From assembly GCA_937961295.1 (NCBI GenBank), contig CALGOK010000163.1, positions 1 through 22,622 of the forward strand: a DNA stretch of 22,622 nucleotides. Direction: 5' to 3'. Below the pieces are notes generated by a model. The model was not told where the DNA came from. It saw only the letters and a program-made list of their open reading frames with translations, and ran no database searches. The position numbers were made by a program, and so were the translations under genes. This stretch comes from an uncultured Gemmatimonadota bacterium. Its GTDB lineage: Bacteria > Gemmatimonadota > Gemmatimonadetes > Gemmatimonadales > GWC2-71-9. Positions 20,089-22,622 of this stretch are shown in pieces (position 1 is the stretch's first letter; each line of letters begins with the position of its first letter).

Positions 20089-20162
20089 GGCCTCGTAGCT
20101 CAGGTGGTTAGAGCACCGGACTCATAATCCGAGGGTCGAGGGTTCGAATCCCTCCGGGGCCA
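20089..20162 (+). tRNA. tRNA-Met (anticodon CAT)
   Basis: A 74-nt cloverleaf with acceptor GGCCTCG/CGGGGCC (one G-T), D arm GCTC/GAGC, T arm GAGGG/CCCTC with loop TTCGAAT, and anticodon loop CTCATAA (CAT at 20123-20125). The CCA is not encoded. The body closely resembles elongator tRNA-Met. The top anticodon-stem pair 27-43 is C-A, a mismatch, and CAT is also the gene sequence of the lysidine-modified tRNA-Ile2, so that identity is not excluded. It is not an initiator type because acceptor pair 1-72 is a normal G-C. Confidence 0.88.
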
Positions 20163-20167
20163 CTGGG

Positions 20168-20196
20168 TTGTCAGTCGATCACGGAGGTGGTATCAT
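20168..20196 (+). promoter_or_regulatory. Sigma-70-type promoter of tRNA-Val
   Basis: TTGTCA (20168-20173) and TATCAT (20191-20196), each five of six to consensus, are separated by exactly 17 bp. Transcription would start near 20203, about 10 nt before the tRNA. This is the best-defined promoter in the window. Confidence 0.75.
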
Positions 20197-20212
20197 CCGC
20201 TCCCGCTCGAGC

Positions 20213-20286
20213 GGGCGATTAGCTCAGCTGGTTAGAGCGCGCGCCTCACATGCGCGAGGTCGGGGGTTCAAGTCCCTCATCGCCCA
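20213..20286 (+). tRNA. tRNA-Val (anticodon CAC)
   Basis: A 74-nt cloverleaf: perfect 7-bp acceptor GGGCGAT/ATCGCCC, D arm GCTC/GAGC, anticodon stem CGCGC/GCGCG with loop CTCACAT (CAC at 20247-20249, reading GTG), and T arm GGGGG/CCCTC with loop TTCAAGT. CCA is not encoded. It lies 50 bp after tRNA-Met and has its own promoter. The strong hairpin at 20370-20409 is the probable end of its transcript. Confidence 0.95.
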
Positions 20287-20369
20287 TCGCCCCGAACCAT
20301 CCCGCTGGATGGGGAGGGTCGCCGAGTCAGTCAGTGAGTTGGAGCCTCCCGGGCTGGCTCGGACCGGAT

Positions 20370-20409
20370 GCAGAACGGCCGCGATCTTCCAGGATCGCGG
20401 CCGTTCTGC
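20370..20409. terminator. 17-bp perfect hairpin after the tRNA pair
   Basis: GCAGAACGGCCGCGATC (20370-20386) pairs exactly with 20393-20409 around a 6-nt loop TTCCAG. It is 84 bp after tRNA-Val. There is no clean T-run, only GTTGTGGG, but the stem strength and position fit a terminator of the tRNA transcript. Confidence 0.75.
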
Positions 20410-20437
20410 GTTGTGGGAAAGGGTACCAAATAACGGA

Positions 20438-20482
20438 ATATCAACAGCTTCCGTGGATTGTTGATAACGGAGATGTGGAAAA
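20438..20482. promoter_or_regulatory. DnaA-box-like cluster
   Basis: TATCAACA (20439-20446) and TGTTGATA (20459-20466) form a dyad. TGTTGATAA (20459-20467) and TGTGGAAAA (20474-20482) each differ by one base from the DnaA box TGTGGATAA, and a further TGTGGAAAA is at 20032-20040. The stretch is locally A/T-rich. No dnaA, dnaN or gidA is near, so an origin is unlikely; DnaA titration or another factor's site is possible. Confidence 0.35.
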
Positions 20483-20497
20483 ACCGGATGGTCAGCG

Positions 20498-20620
20498 GTC
20501 GTTAAGCGGTCGTTAGTCGTTGGTCGTGAGTACTGGGAGGTCGCTACTCCATGGATGGTCGCTCCATGGACCCTCACGACTCACGACTAACGACTAACGA
20601 CCAACGACCAACGACTCGCG
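20498..20620. repeat. Heptad inverted repeat 3, convergent terminator
   Basis: The right arm on the plus strand has six consecutive units: ACTCACG, ACTAACG, ACTAACG, ACCAACG, ACCAACG, ACTCGCG (20579-20620). The left arm carries the complementary units at 20498-20529, interrupted by a 4-bp insertion AGCG. The centre contains two TCCATGGA copies (about 20548-20570). It lies between tRNA-Val and the hldA stop (20623-20625), a convergent junction. Read from the hldA side the units contain TAG or TGA every 7 bp, giving stops in all frames. Confidence 0.85.
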
Positions 20621-20622
20621 GC

Positions 20623-21624
20623 TCAGTCTCCGTGGAAGCGCTCGAACGCCTCGAGGAACTCGCCCACCGACACCGTGGCGGTGCCCTGCTTGCCGACCTC
20701 CACCGCCGCGGCGAGGTTGGCCAGCCATGCCGCTTCTTCGATCGTCGCACCGGCTGCCAGGGCGAGGCCGATCCACGCCGTGACGGTGTCGCCGGCGCCG
20801 GAGACGTCGAACACCTCCAGGGAGACGCCGGGGGTGCGCCGCACCAGCCCGTCCTCGCCCACCAGGGCCATGCCGTCCGGGCCGAGGGTCACCAGCAGGT
20901 AGTCCACGCCAAGCTGCTTGCGGGCGTCGGCCAGCTCGTTGCTGTCGCCGGACATTCGCACCCGCAGCGCACTGGAGAGCTCCCGCCGGTTGGGCTTGAG
21001 GACGGTCGCGCCGGTGAACCGGGTGAAGTGCCGCTCGCGGGGATCGGCCACCACCGGGATGCCCTGGTCCTTGGCCGCCGCGATCAGGTCGGCGATGAGG
21101 GCAGGGTCGAAGACCCCCTTGTCGTAGTCCTCGAGGAGCAGGACATCGGCCTCCTCGAGCGCTCGGTGCGCCGCTTCCACGAGCGCGTCCCGATGCCGAT
21201 CGGCGAGCGGGTTGTCGACCTCGCGGTCGATCCGGACGACCTGCTGCCCCCGTGCGATCAGCCGGGTCTTGGTGGTGGTCGGTCGCGAGGGGATGGCCAC
21301 CAGGCCGGTGGACTCGATGCCGTACCCGAGGAGGCTCTCGCGCAGCATGGCGCCGGCATCATCGTCGCCGATGGCCCCGATCAGCTCCACCGAGGCTCCC
21401 ACCGCCGCGACGTTCGCGGCCACGTTCGCAGCCCCGCCCGGGGCCGACCAATCCTCGGCCACGGTCACGACCGGGACCGGGGCCTCGGGGGAGATCCGCT
21501 CGACGTCGCCGTGGAGGTAGCGGTCGAGCATCACGTCGCCCACCACCACGGCGTGGAGCTCTGCCATCGCTTCCAGCAGTTCGGCCACCCGGGCGCGGCC
21601 CAGTTCGGCGATCGTCGTGGTCAT
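20623..21624 (-). CDS. hldA: D-glycero-beta-D-manno-heptose-7-phosphate kinase (RfaE1/HldA)
   Basis: A 333-residue PfkB/ribokinase-family kinase. It phosphorylates heptose 7-phosphate at C1, the step after GmhA and an epimer-blind intermediate step in ADP-heptose synthesis. Marks are GDVMLDRY (29-36), SPEAPVPVV (45-53), APGGAANVA (61-69), ARGQQVVRID, LLEDYDKGV, and DVSGAGDT (273-280) with catalytic Asp279. Only the kinase half of E. coli HldE is present; the adenylyltransferase (HldC) is not fused and not in the window. The start ATG is at the 21624 end, with TACTAT (complement of 21631-21636) exactly 6 nt upstream and no Shine-Dalgarno. It is divergent from the asparaginase gene, 62 bp apart. 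Confidence 0.93.
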   Translation of the reverse strand: MTTTIAELGRARVAELLEAMAELHAVVVGDVMLDRYLHGDVERISPEAPVPVVTVAEDWSAPGGAANVAANVAAVGASVELIGAIGDDDAGAMLRESLLGYGIESTGLVAIPSRPTTTKTRLIARGQQVVRIDREVDNPLADRHRDALVEAAHRALEEADVLLLEDYDKGVFDPALIADLIAAAKDQGIPVVADPRERHFTRFTGATVLKPNRRELSSALRVRMSGDSNELADARKQLGVDYLLVTLGPDGMALVGEDGLVRRTPGVSLEVFDVSGAGDTVTAWIGLALAAGATIEEAAWLANLAAAVEVGKQGTATVSVGEFLEAFERFHGD

Positions 21625-21686
21625 CCGGGAATAGTAGGCGGCTGAAGGTGACGGGCGCGACCGCGCCGGGGTATCTTGGCCCCGCC
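21625..21686. promoter_or_regulatory. Divergent leaderless-type promoters, hldA and asparaginase
   Basis: On the minus strand TACTAT (21631-21636) ends 6 nt before the hldA ATG; on the plus strand TATCTT (21672-21677) ends 9 nt before the asparaginase ATG. No Shine-Dalgarno is present on either side. Clear -35 elements are not seen. Confidence 0.45.
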
Positions 21687-22622
21687 ATGACCGACCTGCA
21701 CTTGGTGGACCTGCGCGGCGAGCTGGCCGAATCCCGCCACCGCATCGCCCTGGCGGTGGTCGACGCCAATGGGCGTCGCGTGGCAGGGGAGCGGACCGGA
21801 GAGCCGATCTTCTGGCGCTCCTGCGCCAAGCCCTTCCAGCTCTGGCCGCTGGTGGAGCGGGGCGGGGTCGAGCGGTTCGGCCTCACCCCGCCGATGCTGG
21901 CGCTGGCCTGCGCCTCCCACAACGCCGAATCGGTTCACCGCGACCTCGTGGCAGCCTGGCTCACGGCGATCGGGCTGGAGGAATCGGCCCTCTCGTGCGG
22001 CGGACATCTTTCGCTGGCCCCCAAGGTGGCCGAAGCGATGATCCGCGACCGGGTCGAGCCGGGGCCGCTCTGGAGCAACTGCTCCGGCAAGCACTCGGCG
22101 ATGCTGGCACTGGCCGTGCTCGAGGGCTGGCCCACCGACGGGTACCAGGCCGTGGGTCACCCGGTCCAGGATGCCGTGGCGGCAGCGATCGGTCGCTGGG
22201 CCGACCTCGACTCCCGCTCGCTGCGCTGGGGAGTCGATGGCTGCACGGCCGCGGCCGTGGCCGCGCCACTCGGCCGGCTCGCCCTGGCCTGGGCCCGACT
22301 CGGCACCAGCGCTGACCCGGCGCTCACCTCGACTCGCGAGGCGATGCTCGCACACCCGAGCGTGGTCGCGGGAACGGGGCGGCTCGACAGCGTGCTGATG
22401 GAGGCGTGGCCGGGGCGAATCCTGGTGAAGGTCGGCGCCGAGGGAGTCTACGCGGCGGCGCTGCCGGAACTCGGGCTCGGCGTCGCGCTCAAGATGGAGG
22501 ATGGCGACATCCGCGCCGCGGCGATCGCCCTCGTGGCGGTGCTCGCACGGCTGGTGGCCAGGATGGCGCCTGCGGGGTCGTGGCCGCTCGCCGCCGACGC
22601 GCCCGGGCACGAGCCGCTGATC
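21687..22622 (+). CDS. L-asparaginase II, Rhizobium etli type (3' end missing)
   Basis: The first 312 residues are present and the frame is open at the window edge; family members are about 330-370 residues, so little is missing. The enzyme hydrolyses L-asparagine to aspartate and ammonia, and is unrelated in fold to E. coli AnsA/AnsB. Residues matching the described R. etli active site are Ser45-x-x-Lys48 (SCAKPFQ), Ser77 (ASHNAE), Cys132/Lys135 (NCSGKH), Cys186 (DGCTAAAVA) and Lys248 (VKVGAEG). Their spacing agrees with the two Ser-Lys pairs and the Cys/Lys/Cys zinc site known for that enzyme. The start ATG 21687 fits the family N-terminus and is preceded by TATCTT. There is no signal peptide, so it is cytoplasmic. 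Confidence 0.92.
   Translation, partial: MTDLHLVDLRGELAESRHRIALAVVDANGRRVAGERTGEPIFWRSCAKPFQLWPLVERGGVERFGLTPPMLALACASHNAESVHRDLVAAWLTAIGLEESALSCGGHLSLAPKVAEAMIRDRVEPGPLWSNCSGKHSAMLALAVLEGWPTDGYQAVGHPVQDAVAAAIGRWADLDSRSLRWGVDGCTAAAVAAPLGRLALAWARLGTSADPALTSTREAMLAHPSVVAGTGRLDSVLMEAWPGRILVKVGAEGVYAAALPELGLGVALKMEDGDIRAAAIALVAVLARLVARMAPAGSWPLAADAPGHEPLI

Larger units (their letters stand above)
20287..20622. other. 336-bp non-coding gap between tRNA-Val and hldA
   Basis: No gene is supported. It holds a 17-bp perfect hairpin (20370-20409), an A/T-rich stretch with DnaA-box-like motifs (20430-20490) and a heptad inverted repeat (20498-20620). Weak open frames here translate the tRNA and the repeats. 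Confidence 0.6.

Noticed and set aside
20168..20464. 98-codon frame over tRNA-Val
   Set aside because: Its middle is simply translated tRNA, a known source of false protein families.
20020..20490. Chromosome origin
   Set aside because: Only imperfect DnaA boxes, no dnaA/dnaN/gidA context, and the region is split by tRNA genes.
20498..20620. Short tandem units read as a CRISPR array
   Set aside because: The units are 7 bp, contiguous, without spacers, and arranged as inverted arms.
20551..21645. 364-codon plus-strand frame opposite hldA
   Set aside because: Antisense shadow; the minus-strand product has all kinase motifs.

Overview
The window is about 22.6 kb of very GC-rich, gene-dense bacterial chromosome from a diderm organism. 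Gene content (ADP-heptose/LPS genes, a ComB homologue, UPF0102-recA-recX, extracytoplasmic sugar chemistry) and overall protein character suggest Gemmatimonadota. That placement is an inference from recognition, not from a search. I see no phage, insertion sequence, CRISPR array or obvious recent transfer.

Layout. 1-3898 (+): the 3' part of accC, then comB and ftsK, joined by two 4-bp GTGA overlaps. 3981-5003 (-): a Cys-free secreted protein whose His/Met pattern resembles copper type II monooxygenases of the PHM/DBH kind. 5134-7363 (+): yraN (UPF0102), recA and recX, with an unusually AT-rich repeat-bearing leader before recA. 7704-16564 (+): a long tightly packed run of alaS, a small unknown gene, a CpsB/YwqE-type PHP phosphatase, gmhA, an SDR oxidoreductase, cca, rarA and hflX. 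16665-17690 (+): a UDP-glucuronate 4-epimerase-like gene with a TTG start. 17775-18845 (-) and 18884-19969 (+): two divergent GT4 glycosyltransferases. 20089-20286 (+): tRNA-Met(CAT) and tRNA-Val(CAC), the latter with its own clear promoter. 20623-21624 (-): heptose-7-phosphate kinase (hldA type). 21687-end (+): a type II L-asparaginase of the Rhizobium etli kind, truncated by the window edge.

How the genes fit together. There is a genome-maintenance theme (ftsK, recA, recX, rarA, yraN), a translation theme (alaS, cca, hflX, two tRNAs) and a cell-envelope sugar theme (gmhA, hldA, UDP-GlcA epimerase, two glycosyltransferases, CpsB-like phosphatase). gmhA and hldA are two steps of ADP-heptose synthesis; the partners gmhB and hldC are not in the window.

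The most interesting structure is not a gene. All three convergent junctions (ftsK/PHM-like, epimerase/glycosyltransferase, tRNA-Val/hldA) carry a long inverted repeat whose arms are built from 7-bp units. The units differ from junction to junction, but all fit the same pattern ANNNRCG. No such element was seen at the divergent or co-directional junctions. A second pattern is that five genes not translated by overlap (alaS, both glycosyltransferases, hldA, asparaginase) have a TATCTT/TACTAT-like hexamer only 6-9 nt before the start codon and no Shine-Dalgarno sequence, suggesting leaderless mRNAs.
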